Assembly (NCBI GenBank): GCA_028706695.1
Contig: JAQTVU010000041.1
Coordinates: 1-9,754 of the forward strand
Source: Mycobacterium sp.
GTDB taxonomy: Bacteria > Actinomycetota > Actinomycetes > Mycobacteriales > Mycobacteriaceae
Direction of reading: 5' to 3'
DNA length: 9,754 bases
Shown here piece after piece: positions 1 to 9,108 of the stretch (positions within the stretch are counted from its first letter, which is position 1; every line of letters begins with the position of its first letter). The position numbers and the translations under genes were made by a program. The notes under the pieces were generated by a model, which saw nothing but the letters and a program-made list of their open reading frames with translations, was not told the origin of the DNA and made no database searches.

Positions 1-119
1 TCCAGGAATACATCGACGCCCACAACGACGACCCCAAGCCCTACGTGTGGACTGCCACCGCCGAATCGATCCTGGCCAAAGTTGCGCGAGCACGCGCAAC
101 GCTAAATACTGTCAATTAA
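1..119 (+). CDS. IS630-family transposase, C-terminal fragment (cut by window edge)
   Basis: The reading frame that begins at base 3 is open from the left edge to a TAA at 117-119 and encodes about 38 residues. It contains the stretch DPKPYVWTATAESILAKV, which resembles the extreme C-terminus of IS630-type DDE transposases (typically DPKPFVWTKTADEIL followed by a short basic helix). This is the tail after the catalytic domain, so no DDE residues are in view and activity cannot be judged. The frame ends about 53 nt before the stop codon of the convergent membrane-protein gene at 173, so the insertion sits just outside the lpdC cluster. The family call rests on one short motif recognised from memory. 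Truncation is caused by the window boundary, not necessarily by decay. Confidence 0.75.
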   Translation, partial: QEYIDAHNDDPKPYVWTATAESILAKVARARATLNTVN

Positions 120-172
120 TTTCGAGCTATACCACTAGCTGCGGGTTGCTGCATGGTTGCTACCGATCGCTG
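1..172 (+). mobile_element. Right-hand part of an IS630-type insertion sequence, outer end undefined
   Basis: The transposase tail implies that an insertion sequence lies at the left edge. IS630 elements duplicate a TA dinucleotide and carry short terminal inverted repeats. The partner end is outside the window, so the terminus cannot be fixed. Several TA dinucleotides between 120 and 175 could be the junction. The non-coding stretch carries the direct repeat GGTTGCT at 144-150 and 155-161, which may belong to the element's end. The boundary given is only the base before the neighbouring gene's stop codon. Confidence 0.35.
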
Positions 173-445
173 CTACAGGTAGAGGTCGGCCAGCACGGCC
201 AGCGTCAGGGTCACCGGCGGTATCGGCAGCGCGGCCGCGAACGCCGCCCACGGGTGCTTGCGGCGCCGCCGCAGCCACCAGGCCCAGACCACGGCGCCGG
301 CACCGAGCACGACCGCCAGCGCCAGCACCGGCGGGGCCCATCGGCTCACCGTCGTGGTGTCATCCCCGATCGAGAAGGCCAGCAGCCACAGGATGTAACC
401 GGTGGCCGCGCCGCCGAGGGCACCGAGCATGGTGTCACCGCGCAT
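173..445 (-). CDS. Small three-pass membrane protein (Rv0463-like)
   Basis: This gene encodes a 90-residue hydrophobic protein of unknown function. Three membrane segments are visible: about residues 6-23 (LGALGGAATGYILWLLAF), about 37-58 (a PVLALAVVLGAGAVVWAWW stretch) and about 67-87 near the C-terminus. A basic loop, RRRRK, follows the second segment and suggests a cytoplasmic loop there. It starts 16 nt after the lpdC stop codon and is the last gene of the cluster. The ATG at 445 was chosen; a GTG at 451 in the same frame is an alternative adding two residues. A weak GGCAGCGG lies upstream of both. The position directly after lpdC matches the small Rv0463 gene of M. tuberculosis from memory. 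No catalytic motif is seen. Confidence 0.8.
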   Translation of the reverse strand: MRGDTMLGALGGAATGYILWLLAFSIGDDTTTVSRWAPPVLALAVVLGAGAVVWAWWLRRRRKHPWAAFAAALPIPPVTLTLAVLADLYL

Positions 446-461
446 CGTCACGCCGCTGCCA

Positions 462-1856
462 TCAGAAGTTGATCATGTGGCCGGTCAGGCCGTGAAAGCA
501 CTCCTGCAGCGCCTCGGACAGGGTCGGATGGGTGTGCACGTTGCGGGCCAGCTCGGTAGCGGTCAGGTCCCACCTCTGCGCCAGCGTCAGCTCGGGCAGC
601 AGTTCGGACACGTCGGGACCGATCAGATGCCCGCCCAGCAGTTCGCCGTGCTTGGCATCGGCGACCAGCTTGACGAAGCCGGTGGGGTCGCCCAGGCCAT
701 GCGCCTTACCGTTGGCGGCGAACGGAAACTTGGCCACCACGACGTCGTGGCCTTCGTCGCGGGCTTGCTGCTCGGTGAGCCCGAAGCTTGCGACCTGAGG
801 CTGGCAGAACGTCGCGCGGGGCAACATGCGGCAGTCGCCGAGCGGCAAAGTGTCTGCGCCGGCGATGGTTTCGGCCGCCACCACGCCCATGGCCTCGGCG
901 ACGTGAGCCAGCATCAGGAACGCGGTGACGTCACCGATGGCGTAGATGTGGGGCACGCTGGTGCGCATGTACTCGTTGATGCCGATGGCCTTGCGGTCGG
1001 TGAGCGCGACGCCGGCCGTCTCCAGCCCGTAGCCCTCGACGTTTGGCGTAAAACCGATGGCCTGCAACACTTTTGCGGCCTTGAGCTGTTCCGGCTCGCC
1101 GTCCTTGCTGACGGCCGCCGTCACCCCGGAGCCGGTGTCGGTGACGGACTCGACCTTGGTGCCGGTGAGGATCTTGATGCCCAACTTCTTGAACTGCTTC
1201 TCGATCTCCTTGGAGACGTCGACGTCCTCGTTGGGCAGCGCGCGCGGCAGGAACTCCACGATGGTGACGTCCACGCCGTAGTTGCGCAGGATGTAGCCGA
1301 ACTCCATGCCGATCGCCCCCGCCCCGGCGATGACGATCGACTCGGGCAACTCCCGAGACATGATCTGTTGCTCGTAGGTGACCACGTTGGCCGACAGCGA
1401 CGTCCCGGGCACCAGCTGGGTGCTGCTGCCGGTGGCGATGATGGCGTTGTCGAAGGTGACGGTTTCGGTGCCACCGTCATTCAACGCGACCGACAACGTG
1501 TTGGCATCGGTGAATCTGCCGTAGCCGTGGATCTCGGTGATCTTGTTCTTCTTCATCAGGAAGTGCACGCCCGCGACGCGGCCCTCGGCCACTTTGCGGC
1601 TGCGATCGTAGGCGGCCCCGTAGTCGAAAGTCACCTCGCCGTTGAGGCCAAACGTCTTGGCCTGCTTGGTGAAGACGTGCACGAGCTCGGCGTTGCGCAG
1701 CAACGCCTTGGAGGGGATGCAACCGACGTTGAGGCAGACTCCACCCCAGTATTTGGGTTCGACGATCGCGGTGTTCAGGCCGAGCTGTGCGGCGCGGATG
1801 GCTGCGACATATCCACCGGGGCCGGCTCCGAGGACGGCGACGTCATAATGGGTCAC
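462..1856 (-). CDS. lpdC: Dihydrolipoamide dehydrogenase (E3), LpdC
   Basis: This 464-residue flavoprotein disulfide reductase reoxidises dihydrolipoamide with NAD+. It is the E3 subunit of pyruvate and branched-chain 2-oxoacid dehydrogenase complexes in the cytosol. In M. tuberculosis it also feeds the DlaT-AhpD-AhpC antioxidant chain (established knowledge). The FAD fingerprint GAGPGG is at residues 10-15 and the redox disulfide CLNVGC at C41/C46. ATGS is at 141-144, the NAD-binding GAGAIG at 178-183 and the FAD-contacting AIGD at 306-309. The C-terminal HTHPTLSE provides the catalytic H443/E448 dyad. R93, H98 and H386, which I recall as notable in the M. tuberculosis enzyme, are all present. 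Length is normal for the family. The start is GTG at 1856, preceded by AGGG 8 nt upstream. It follows the upstream membrane-protein gene by 33 nt. Confidence 0.97.
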   Translation of the reverse strand: MTHYDVAVLGAGPGGYVAAIRAAQLGLNTAIVEPKYWGGVCLNVGCIPSKALLRNAELVHVFTKQAKTFGLNGEVTFDYGAAYDRSRKVAEGRVAGVHFLMKKNKITEIHGYGRFTDANTLSVALNDGGTETVTFDNAIIATGSSTQLVPGTSLSANVVTYEQQIMSRELPESIVIAGAGAIGMEFGYILRNYGVDVTIVEFLPRALPNEDVDVSKEIEKQFKKLGIKILTGTKVESVTDTGSGVTAAVSKDGEPEQLKAAKVLQAIGFTPNVEGYGLETAGVALTDRKAIGINEYMRTSVPHIYAIGDVTAFLMLAHVAEAMGVVAAETIAGADTLPLGDCRMLPRATFCQPQVASFGLTEQQARDEGHDVVVAKFPFAANGKAHGLGDPTGFVKLVADAKHGELLGGHLIGPDVSELLPELTLAQRWDLTATELARNVHTHPTLSEALQECFHGLTGHMINF

Positions 1857-1858
1857 GG

Positions 1859-1868
1859 CCCCTACCCT
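1859..1868 (-). promoter_or_regulatory. Ribosome binding site of lpdC supporting a GTG start
   Basis: Read on the minus strand, AGGGTAGGGG lies directly before the GTG at 1856. The first AGGG is 8 nt from the start, an ideal Shine-Dalgarno distance. This supports the GTG and the standard MTHYDV N-terminus. Confidence 0.6.
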
Positions 1869-1889
1869 AACGGCCGCCCGGGCGCGGCG

Positions 1890-2459
1890 TTAATACGGAA
1901 TGAGCCCGACGACGCAGTGGCCGGTGTGCGTGCAGTAGTAATAGCCGTACAGCGGCGCCGCGGCGGCGACGGAGGCGAACGGGCCGGACATCACCGCGAC
2001 CGACAGCGCCGAGACCAGCGGCCGGCCCTGCGCCATCGCCAGCATCACCCCGCCCACGGCGCACGCCACCACGTAGACCAGCACCGCGAACACCGGCGGC
2101 GTCTTGTCGGTGCTGTGGTACCACCAATAGAACAGGCCCAGGCCCGCCCAGGCGGCCGCCACCCAAACGCCGAGGAGCACCAGCAGCAGCTTCCACCACT
2201 TCAGGTAGAAGTAGCGGCCGGGGACGGTGACCGACTGCACCGGCGCGCCGGCCGGATCGGGCCGCGATTCCTCGTCGGGCCCGGGGTCACCGTCGCGCTT
2301 CGGCATCCCCGGCACGGTGCTGGCGGGCAGCGGCTGCGGGCCGGTGTCCTCGGGATGGGTGAAATCCGGGACCCATGACCCGGTGTCCTCGCCATCGGAG
2401 AAATCGGGGACGAACGGCGCGGTCCCCGGATTCGACTCGGGGTCGCGGTCGTCAGCCAC
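1890..2459 (-). CDS. Membrane protein with acidic Pro-rich N-terminus (Rv0461-like)
   Basis: This is a 189-residue protein of unknown function. The first ~85 residues are hydrophilic, acidic and proline-rich, and carry a tandem motif: VPDFSDGEDTG at 17-27 and VPDFTHPEDTG at 30-40. Three membrane segments follow, about 88-112 (with WWKLLLVLLGVWVAAAW), 122-143 and 148-173. The protein ends just after the last segment with CTHTGHC (C176, H178, H181, C182). The tail could lie at the outer face if the N-terminus is cytoplasmic. The GTG at 2459 was chosen because AGGTGG sits 6 nt upstream. A GTG/ATG-type start at 2489 would add ten residues inside the preceding gene with less support. It overlaps that gene by 8 nt, so the two are probably translationally coupled. 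Related to M. tuberculosis Rv0461 by position. Confidence 0.85.
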   Translation of the reverse strand: MADDRDPESNPGTAPFVPDFSDGEDTGSWVPDFTHPEDTGPQPLPASTVPGMPKRDGDPGPDEESRPDPAGAPVQSVTVPGRYFYLKWWKLLLVLLGVWVAAAWAGLGLFYWWYHSTDKTPPVFAVLVYVVACAVGGVMLAMAQGRPLVSALSVAVMSGPFASVAAAAPLYGYYYCTHTGHCVVGLIPY

Positions 2460-2727
2460 CGGAGGCCACCTGCAAGGCGACGAGTACACCGAACCAACCC
2501 GGCGCGATCGCCAGGACGAACGCGCCCAGCATCGTGACCCACCGACGTCGGGCGAGCAGGATGGTGGTCAGCCCCACCACGCTGGGGACCCCGGCCACTA
2601 GGGCGATCGCGACGTCCGGGCGGATCCTGGCATGGACGACGGTGAATGCCACCCCCGCCAGCAACCCCGCCGCGCAGCCAGTCAGCATGGCCGCGGCCAG
2701 CAACCAGGAGCGAGGCAGCGGGATCAC
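2452..2727 (-). CDS. Small three-pass membrane protein (Rv0460-like)
   Basis: A 91-residue hydrophobic protein of unknown function. Membrane segments are visible at about residues 9-31 (LLAAAMLTGCAAGLLAG and onward), 39-59 and 66-88. ARRRW at 59-63 forms a basic loop between the second and third. The start is GTG at 2727 with AAGG 8 nt upstream; a nearby upstream ATG is out of frame. It begins 27 nt after the DUF779 stop and its end overlaps the next gene by 8 nt, so it is an internal gene of the cluster. A single cysteine (C18) lies inside the first segment, but the surrounding residues do not make a convincing lipobox and the basic n-region is minimal, so I do not call it a lipoprotein. It occupies the position of Rv0460 in M. 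tuberculosis. Confidence 0.75.
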   Translation of the reverse strand: MIPLPRSWLLAAAMLTGCAAGLLAGVAFTVVHARIRPDVAIALVAGVPSVVGLTTILLARRRWVTMLGAFVLAIAPGWFGVLVALQVASGG

Positions 2728-2754
2728 GTTGACGACCTTACTGGCGTCATCGCG

Positions 2755-3236
2755 CTACCGGATTCCGTTGCCGTCCGCCGCCTTGGCGAGTGCCACCACC
2801 TGGCCCCGGCCCGGCGGGCGTTCGCCGCGCTCGTAGGCCGCGCCGACGATGACCGGCGCGGCGTGCAGCCGCGCCTGCTCCTCGTCGGTGAAGACGCGGC
2901 CACGGGACAGGAACCGCACCCCTTCCGGCGCCTCCAGGCTGAATCCTCCGCCGCGGCCCGGCACCACGTCGATGATCAGCTGGGTGTGCTTCCAGGTCTC
3001 ATACTGCGGGCCGGAGATCCACACCGGCACCCCGTCGGCCCCGACGTCCAGCACGCCCAGCAACACGTCACGGTCGCCGACGAGGAAGTCGCCGCGCGGA
3101 TAGCACATGGGCGAGGACCCGTCGCAGCAGCCGCCGGACTGGTGGAACATCACCGGGCCGTGGCGTTCCTGCAGCCGGGCCAGCAGTTCGGCGGCGGCGG
3201 CGGTGATCACCACCCGTGCCACAGGAGCCGGAACCA

Positions 3237-3237
<1 letters not shown>
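2755..3237 (-). CDS. DUF779 family protein (Rv0459-like)
   Basis: A 160-residue soluble protein whose signature HQSGGCCDGSSPMC (residues 32-45; C37, C38, C45) identifies the DUF779 family. A second conserved-looking block, QYETWKHTQL, lies at 78-87. The biochemical function is not established to my knowledge. The family is repeatedly found beside aldehyde dehydrogenase genes, and the vicinal cysteines plus histidines suggest metal or thiol chemistry (inference). The start ATG overlaps the dehydrogenase stop in TGATG, and no Shine-Dalgarno is visible upstream. Translation therefore probably depends on termination-reinitiation from the dehydrogenase, keeping the two products in step. The same frame runs upstream as open sequence opposite the dehydrogenase, but that part is a shadow. 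The C-terminus, after about residue 135, is rich in Gly/Arg/Ala and looks flexible. Confidence 0.9.
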
Positions 3238-4760
<1,523 letters not shown>

Positions 4761-4818
4761 CTGCTCGGCTCCCTGTTCGGCCCCGTGTAACAGACCTCAC
4801 ATTACCGCCCGGGCCACA
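4761..4818. promoter_or_regulatory. Divergent promoter region of the dehydrogenase cluster and the S9 peptidase
   Basis: Only 58 bp separate the two divergent start codons, so both promoters and any shared control site must lie here or extend into coding sequence. On the minus strand, TAATGT at 4799-4804 fits the mycobacterial -10 form TANNNT. It would start a transcript about 32 nt before the dehydrogenase ATG. No convincing -35 or plus-strand -10 is visible, and no clear operator palindrome was found. Confidence 0.4.
4769..4774 (-). promoter_or_regulatory. Ribosome binding site of the aldehyde dehydrogenase gene
   Basis: AGGGAG on the minus strand, 8 nt before the ATG at 4760. This fixes the upstream of two possible methionine starts; the other is Met14. 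Confidence 0.5.
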
Positions 4819-6843
4819 ATGGCAGCTATGCCGCCGCAACCGGACCCCTACCTGTGGCTCGAGAACCTCACCGGCGACGACGCGCTGGATTGGGTCAGGG
4901 CGCGAAATGCGCCGACGATTTCCCAATTCTGCGACGAGCGGTTCGCGCGGATGCGCGCCGAGGCGCTCGAGGTGCTCGACACCGATGCCCGGATTCCCTA
5001 CGTGCTGCGCCGCGGGGAATTCCTCTACAACTTCTGGCGCGACGCCGCCAACCCGCGCGGTCTGTGGCGGCGCACCACGCTGGAAAGCTACCGCACCGAC
5101 TCCCCCGAGTGGGACCCGCTGATCGACGTCGACCAGCTGGGTCGCGCGGACGGCGAGAAATGGGTGTGGGCGGGCGCCGGCGTCATCGAACCCGACCACA
5201 CGCGTGCGCTGATCGGCCTTTCCCGGGGCGGCTCGGATGCGTGCATCGTACGTGAATTCGACATGATCACACGCCAATTCGACGCCAGCGGGTTCACGCT
5301 ACCGGAGGCCAAGTCGCAGGTCGTCTGGGCCGACCCGGACACCGTGCTGGTGGGCACCGATTTCGGTCCCGACTCGCTCACCGAATCGGGCTACCCACGT
5401 GTGCTCAAGCGCTGGCGCCGGGGCACAGCGCTGACCGAGGCGGAGACCGTCTTCGAGGGCAGCCGCTCCGACGTGCGCGTCTGCGCGTCGGTGGACCGGA
5501 CACCGGGCTTCGAGCGCACCCTACTGGTCCGCGCCATGGACTTCTGGAACGAAGAGCTCTACGAGCTGCGCGGCCCGGAGCTCATCCGCGTCGACACGCC
5601 CAGCGATGCCAGCGTGTCGACCCACCGCGACTGGTTGTTGGTCGAGCTTCGCAGCGACTGGCACCGGGGCCCCGAAACCTACTCCGCGGGCTCGCTGATC
5701 GCCGCCAACTACGATGAATTCCTTTCCGGCACAGCGCAATTTCGAGTTGTGTTCCAGCCCGACGAACACACCGCGCTGTATCACCACGCCTGGACGCGCG
5801 ACTGCCTGCTGATCGTCACATTGGCCGACGTGGCCAGCCGCATGGAGATCGCCACGCCGGGCGACTGGCGGCGCGAACCGGTCACGGGCATCCCGGCGGC
5901 CACCAACACCGTCGTCGCCGCCGCCGACGACCGCGGCGACGAATTCTTCCTCGACTCCAGCGGATTCACCGCGCCGTCGCGGCTGCTGCGCGGCACCGCT
6001 GCCGGGCCACTCGAGCGGGTCAAGTCCGCCCCATCGTGCTTCGACGCCGAAAACATCACGGTGGCACAGTATTTCGTGGCATCGGCGGACGGAACGTCGA
6101 TCCCGTATTTCGTGGTGCGTCCGGGCGCCGCCGACGGTCCCGGGCCCACCCTGTTGAGCGGTTACGGCGGATTCGAGTCGTCCAGGACGCCGGCCTACGA
6201 CGGCGTGCTGGGCCGACTGTGGCTGGCCCGCGGCGGCACCTACGTGGTGGCCAACATCCGCGGTGGCGGCGAGTACGGACCCGGCTGGCACACCCAGGCG
6301 ATGCGCGCGGGCCGGCACAAGGTGGCCGAGGACTTCGCCGCGGTGGCAACCGATCTGGTGCACCGCGGCATCACGACGGTCGAGCGGCTGGGCGCCCGCG
6401 GGGGCAGCAACGGCGGGCTGCTGATGGGCATCATGCTGACCCGGTACCCGGAGAAGTTCGGCGCGCTGGTCTGCGATGTGCCGCTGCTGGACATGAAGCG
6501 CTACCACCTGTTGCTGGCCGGCGCGTCCTGGATGGCCGAGTACGGCGACCCGGACAACCCCGAGGACTGGAAATTCATCTCCGAATACTCGCCGTACCAG
6601 AACATTTCAACGACCCGACAATACCCGCCGGTGCTGATCACCACGTCGACCCGCGATGATCGGGTGCACCCGGGGCATGCCCGCAAGATGGCGGCCGCGC
6701 TCGAGGCCGCCGGCCACCGGGTCTGGTACTACGAGAACATCGAGGGCGGGCACGCCGGCGCGGCCGACAACGAGCAACTGGCGTTCAAGTCGGCGCTCAG
6801 TTACACCTTCTTGCAGCGGATGCTGTTCCCGGGTAGGTCCTGA
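4819..6843 (+). CDS. S9A prolyl-oligopeptidase-family serine peptidase (Rv0457c-like)
   Basis: This 674-residue cytosolic serine peptidase is of the prolyl oligopeptidase type, which cleaves short peptides, often after proline. Residues ~7-420 form the N-terminal part expected to be the beta-propeller; PYLWLEN at 10-16 is a typical opening of the family. The C-terminal alpha/beta-hydrolase domain starts near 425. The nucleophile is S530 in GGSNGG, the acid is D613 in RDDRVHPGH, and the base is H645 in EGGHAG, so the triad is intact. RGGGEYG at 481-487 is also characteristic. No signal peptide is seen. Two in-frame starts exist, ATG 4819 and ATG 4828; neither has a strong Shine-Dalgarno, and the longer is given. 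The length matches what I recall of Rv0457c (673 residues). The natural substrate is unknown. Confidence 0.95.
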   Translation: MAAMPPQPDPYLWLENLTGDDALDWVRARNAPTISQFCDERFARMRAEALEVLDTDARIPYVLRRGEFLYNFWRDAANPRGLWRRTTLESYRTDSPEWDPLIDVDQLGRADGEKWVWAGAGVIEPDHTRALIGLSRGGSDACIVREFDMITRQFDASGFTLPEAKSQVVWADPDTVLVGTDFGPDSLTESGYPRVLKRWRRGTALTEAETVFEGSRSDVRVCASVDRTPGFERTLLVRAMDFWNEELYELRGPELIRVDTPSDASVSTHRDWLLVELRSDWHRGPETYSAGSLIAANYDEFLSGTAQFRVVFQPDEHTALYHHAWTRDCLLIVTLADVASRMEIATPGDWRREPVTGIPAATNTVVAAADDRGDEFFLDSSGFTAPSRLLRGTAAGPLERVKSAPSCFDAENITVAQYFVASADGTSIPYFVVRPGAADGPGPTLLSGYGGFESSRTPAYDGVLGRLWLARGGTYVVANIRGGGEYGPGWHTQAMRAGRHKVAEDFAAVATDLVHRGITTVERLGARGGSNGGLLMGIMLTRYPEKFGALVCDVPLLDMKRYHLLLAGASWMAEYGDPDNPEDWKFISEYSPYQNISTTRQYPPVLITTSTRDDRVHPGHARKMAAALEAAGHRVWYYENIEGGHAGAADNEQLAFKSALSYTFLQRMLFPGRS

Positions 6844-6844
6844 C

Positions 6845-6868
6845 CCGCGCCGGCCGGTCGCGGCGCGG
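6845..6868 (+). terminator. GC-rich hairpin just after the S9 peptidase stop
   Basis: CCGCGCCG (6845-6852) pairs perfectly with CGGCGCGG (6861-6868) around an 8-nt loop, beginning two bases after the TGA. No T-tract follows, which is common for candidate mycobacterial terminators. It could separate the peptidase from the DedA gene 71 nt downstream or simply reflect high GC. Confidence 0.4.
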
Positions 6869-6914
6869 CCGGATCCGTCGTTTATGAGCAGTCGGGCATG
6901 GGCATCACACAGGG

Positions 6915-7571
6915 ATGTCAGCCCAGCTGCCGGGGTTTCTGCAGTCGATCGCGCCGGCTCTTGACCGGTACGGCTACGCGGCGGTGGTAGGCCTGGTCGC
7001 GGTGGAGGGCTTCGGGATCCCCGCACCGGGACAGACCATCCTGATCGCAGCCGGCATCTATGCGGGCACCGGCACGCTGAGCCTGGCTGCGGTGCTGGCG
7101 TTGGGGGTGCTGGCCGCGGTCGCCGGGGACAATCTCGGCTACGCCATCGGCCATTTCGGCGGCCGGCGGCTGGCATTGCGGATCGGGCGATACGTTGGGC
7201 TGACCGAGCACCGACTGGCCGCGGCGGAGCGCTTCTTCGCCCGCCACGGCAACATCGTCGTGCCGGTCGCGCGGTTCGTCGACGGCCTGCGGCAGGCCAA
7301 CGGCATCGTGGCCGGCATCGCCGGAATGTCGTGGTGGCGATTCCTCGGCTACAACGTGCTGGGCGCGGCGGCGTGGGTAAGCCTGTGGGTGCTCACCGGG
7401 TATCTGGCCGAGAACCGAATCGGCACCATCTACGCCACGTTCGGGCGATACGAGCACTACCTGCTCGCGGCGTTGGCCGCCGTCGCGGTCGCCGCGCTGA
7501 TCCGGTGGTCGACGCGGCGCCGGCGCCGAGCCCTCGTTGCGCACCGCACCGAAACGCCACGCCTGAACTGA
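6915..7571 (+). CDS. DedA/SNARE-associated (VTT domain) family membrane protein
   Basis: A 218-residue polytopic inner-membrane protein of the DedA family, whose members act in membrane homeostasis and as lipid-carrier flippases or transporters in other bacteria. The motif EGFGIPAPGQ at 31-40 matches the family re-entrant signature. The second half carries ARFVDGLRQANGIVAG (119-134) with arginines R120 and R126, spaced as the essential pair of E. coli YqjA/YghB. Hydrophobic segments lie at about 21-30, 41-75, 112-135, 140-165 and 182-197, followed by a basic tail with RRRRR at 201-205. The start ATG at 6915 has AGGG too close to be a proper Shine-Dalgarno, so the start is less sure. It is 71 nt from the peptidase gene and convergent with PE. 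I do not recall a DedA gene here in M. tuberculosis. Confidence 0.9.
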   Translation: MSAQLPGFLQSIAPALDRYGYAAVVGLVAVEGFGIPAPGQTILIAAGIYAGTGTLSLAAVLALGVLAAVAGDNLGYAIGHFGGRRLALRIGRYVGLTEHRLAAAERFFARHGNIVVPVARFVDGLRQANGIVAGIAGMSWWRFLGYNVLGAAAWVSLWVLTGYLAENRIGTIYATFGRYEHYLLAALAAVAVAALIRWSTRRRRRALVAHRTETPRLN

Positions 7572-7583
7572 GGCTTGCCATGT

Positions 7584-7601
7584 CACTTGAGGTCTCGAGT
7601 G
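7584..7601. terminator. Possible bidirectional hairpin between convergent DedA and PE genes
   Basis: CACTTGAG and CTCGAGTG form a near-perfect inverted repeat (one G:T pair) separated by two bases, in the 75-bp gap between two convergent stop codons. It is short and lacks a T-tract, so termination is only suggested by its location. Confidence 0.3.
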
Positions 7602-7646
7602 TTCCCAGTACGACGGCTCGGCAGGCGGAACGCATGTGGCGAGAAG

Positions 7647-8726
7647 TTACGGCAGCACATAGTTCGCCACACCGGGAATAAGGCCTCCGACCTCCGGGCC
7701 GGTGACGGTGAGAGTTGGCAGTAGCGAAAAACCGGGTACGGTCGCGGTCATCGAGAAGAGCGGCTGAACGGGCGCGAGGATGCCGTAGAACGGAACATTG
7801 GCGATCACGGATAGTCCCGGCAGCGTCAATCCCAGCGATACGACCGTCTCGCCGTTGAGGAACCCGTTGGCGATATTGGCAGGGGCGTCAACGAGTGTGA
7901 TCATCGCCGCCGTGGGATTCCCGGCCGCCAGTGCGCCGACGAACGCCGAGCTGCTTGCTTGGAGCGCGAGGGCCGCATTGACCGGTGCACCGAGCGCGTC
8001 GAACGCCAACAGCTGTTGCACCCCGGCCCCGACCGCAAGCGATGCGCCCGTCGGACCCAGGGAGGTTACCGACACCGAAAGCGGCACGGCCAGGCCCTGC
8101 GTCACGGCGGCATAGCCGTGCGCCAGCTGCAGGGACTCGGTACCGAGTGGCGCCAAATTTCCGGTTGCCAGCCCACTGAGGATTGTCTGCGGATAGTCGG
8201 GCTGCGTCACAACTGCTTGCAGCAGAGCAGCTCCACTGCTGTTAGCCCAGGTGGCGCCGATTGCTCGCACGTTGGCGGTGGTGTTGGCGATCAGGTTCCG
8301 ATACGGGGCCTGCATCGCCCTGCCGCTGGGGCTGCTGAGAAACGCCTCGATGCCGTTGATGAGGGCCTGCCCGCCCGCGGCTCCGGTCCCGCTTTGCAGC
8401 ACGGCGCCGGCGGAAGCGTTCGCGGCATTGGCCAAAGTTTGCTGTGCAGCGACCTCAGCGTTGCGATATGCGCCCGCGCCGGCATCCAGGGAATCGACGA
8501 ACTGTTGGTGAAATGCCCGCGCCTGGGCACTCGACGCCTGGTATTCCTGGCCGAACCGACCGAACAGTGCGGCGATCCCGATCGAGACCTCATCACGGGC
8601 GGCCGCCGCCATCGCGGTCGTCGGTGCGGCCGCGGTCGCCGCCGCCTCGCTTAGCGTTGAATGAAGGCTCGCCAGGTCTTGCGCTGCCGCCGCCAGCGAA
8701 TCCGGCGTCGTGACAACGAACGGCAT
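7647..8726 (-). CDS. PE-family protein, non-PGRS, orphan
   Basis: A 359-residue mycobacterial PE protein. The N-terminal PE domain (about 1-100) begins [18 protein letters not shown] and is two alpha-helices. It ends with YRNAE at 87-91, the YxxxD/E signal for type VII (ESX) secretion. The rest (about 100-359) is Ala/Gly/Ser/Leu-rich without PGRS Gly-Gly-X repeats, and no serine-hydrolase motif of the PE-PPE domain is apparent. Its C-terminus ([14 protein letters not shown] at 279-292, [11 protein letters not shown] at 312-322, [10 protein letters not shown] at 347-356) resembles a C-terminal module shared by some slow-grower PE proteins. The ATG at 8726 has GGGGAG about 6 nt upstream. No PPE or EspG gene adjoins it, so its heterodimer partner must be elsewhere. 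Codon use looks less GC-extreme than its neighbours. Confidence 0.93.
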   Translation of the reverse strand: MPFVVTTPDSLAAAAQDLASLHSTLSEAAATAAAPTTAMAAAARDEVSIGIAALFGRFGQEYQASSAQARAFHQQFVDSLDAGAGAYRNAEVAAQQTLANAANASAGAVLQSGTGAAGGQALINGIEAFLSSPSGRAMQAPYRNLIANTTANVRAIGATWANSSGAALLQAVVTQPDYPQTILSGLATGNLAPLGTESLQLAHGYAAVTQGLAVPLSVSVTSLGPTGASLAVGAGVQQLLAFDALGAPVNAALALQASSSAFVGALAAGNPTAAMITLVDAPANIANGFLNGETVVSLGLTLPGLSVIANVPFYGILAPVQPLFSMTATVPGFSLLPTLTVTGPEVGGLIPGVANYVLP

Positions 8727-8732
8727 ACCCGT

Positions 8733-8740
8733 CTCCCCTC
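8733..8740 (-). promoter_or_regulatory. Ribosome binding site of the PE gene
   Basis: GAGGGGAG on the minus strand, 6 nt before the ATG at 8726. It is the strongest Shine-Dalgarno in the window and fixes the PE start. Confidence 0.55.
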
Positions 8741-9108
8741 ATGCTTCGCAGCATTGATGCGAGGAAACAAAGGTTAATGCGGTGCCAGCCACGGCTACCT
8801 GTAAACCGTAGTTCTCGACTAGTTCCCGTGATGCAGCGCCTTAACCGAGTGGTCGCACAATCCCCGACGCGGTTGCCCGGTGATCCGCCGAGCAGGTACC
8901 GGCTGATCAGCAGCCGGCGCTACCGGCCGGCCGGGAAGACGTCGCCCGGCCCACCGCTCGCCGCGGACCTCGCCGGGGTCTGTGCTGACCTGGCCACCCG
9001 AACTTTACTGGCGAGATCGGCGATTGCCGGCATCTGCCGCAACGAGGAACGAAGTAAACCCGCACCCGTCGGCGACACCGGCGCCCCACGCCGCGACCCG
9101 GAAGGTGT

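Noticed and set aside
402..2378. A 658-codon plus-strand open frame opposite lpdC and the Rv0461-like gene.
   Set aside because: It is antisense to two well-supported genes. Its His/Gly/Asp-rich product resembles no known family and is typical of the open antisense frame caused by high-GC codon bias.
5521..6507. A 328-codon minus-strand frame inside the S9 peptidase.
   Set aside because: It is antisense to an intact catalytic domain and its composition is that of a GC-driven shadow.
6918..7586. A 222-codon minus-strand frame opposite the DedA gene.
   Set aside because: It is low-complexity Arg/Gln/His-rich sequence, while the plus strand encodes clear membrane helices and the DedA motifs.
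7959..8654. A 231-codon plus-strand frame opposite the PE gene.
   Set aside because: The minus strand encodes a textbook PE domain with a strong ribosome binding site; the plus frame has no recognisable features.
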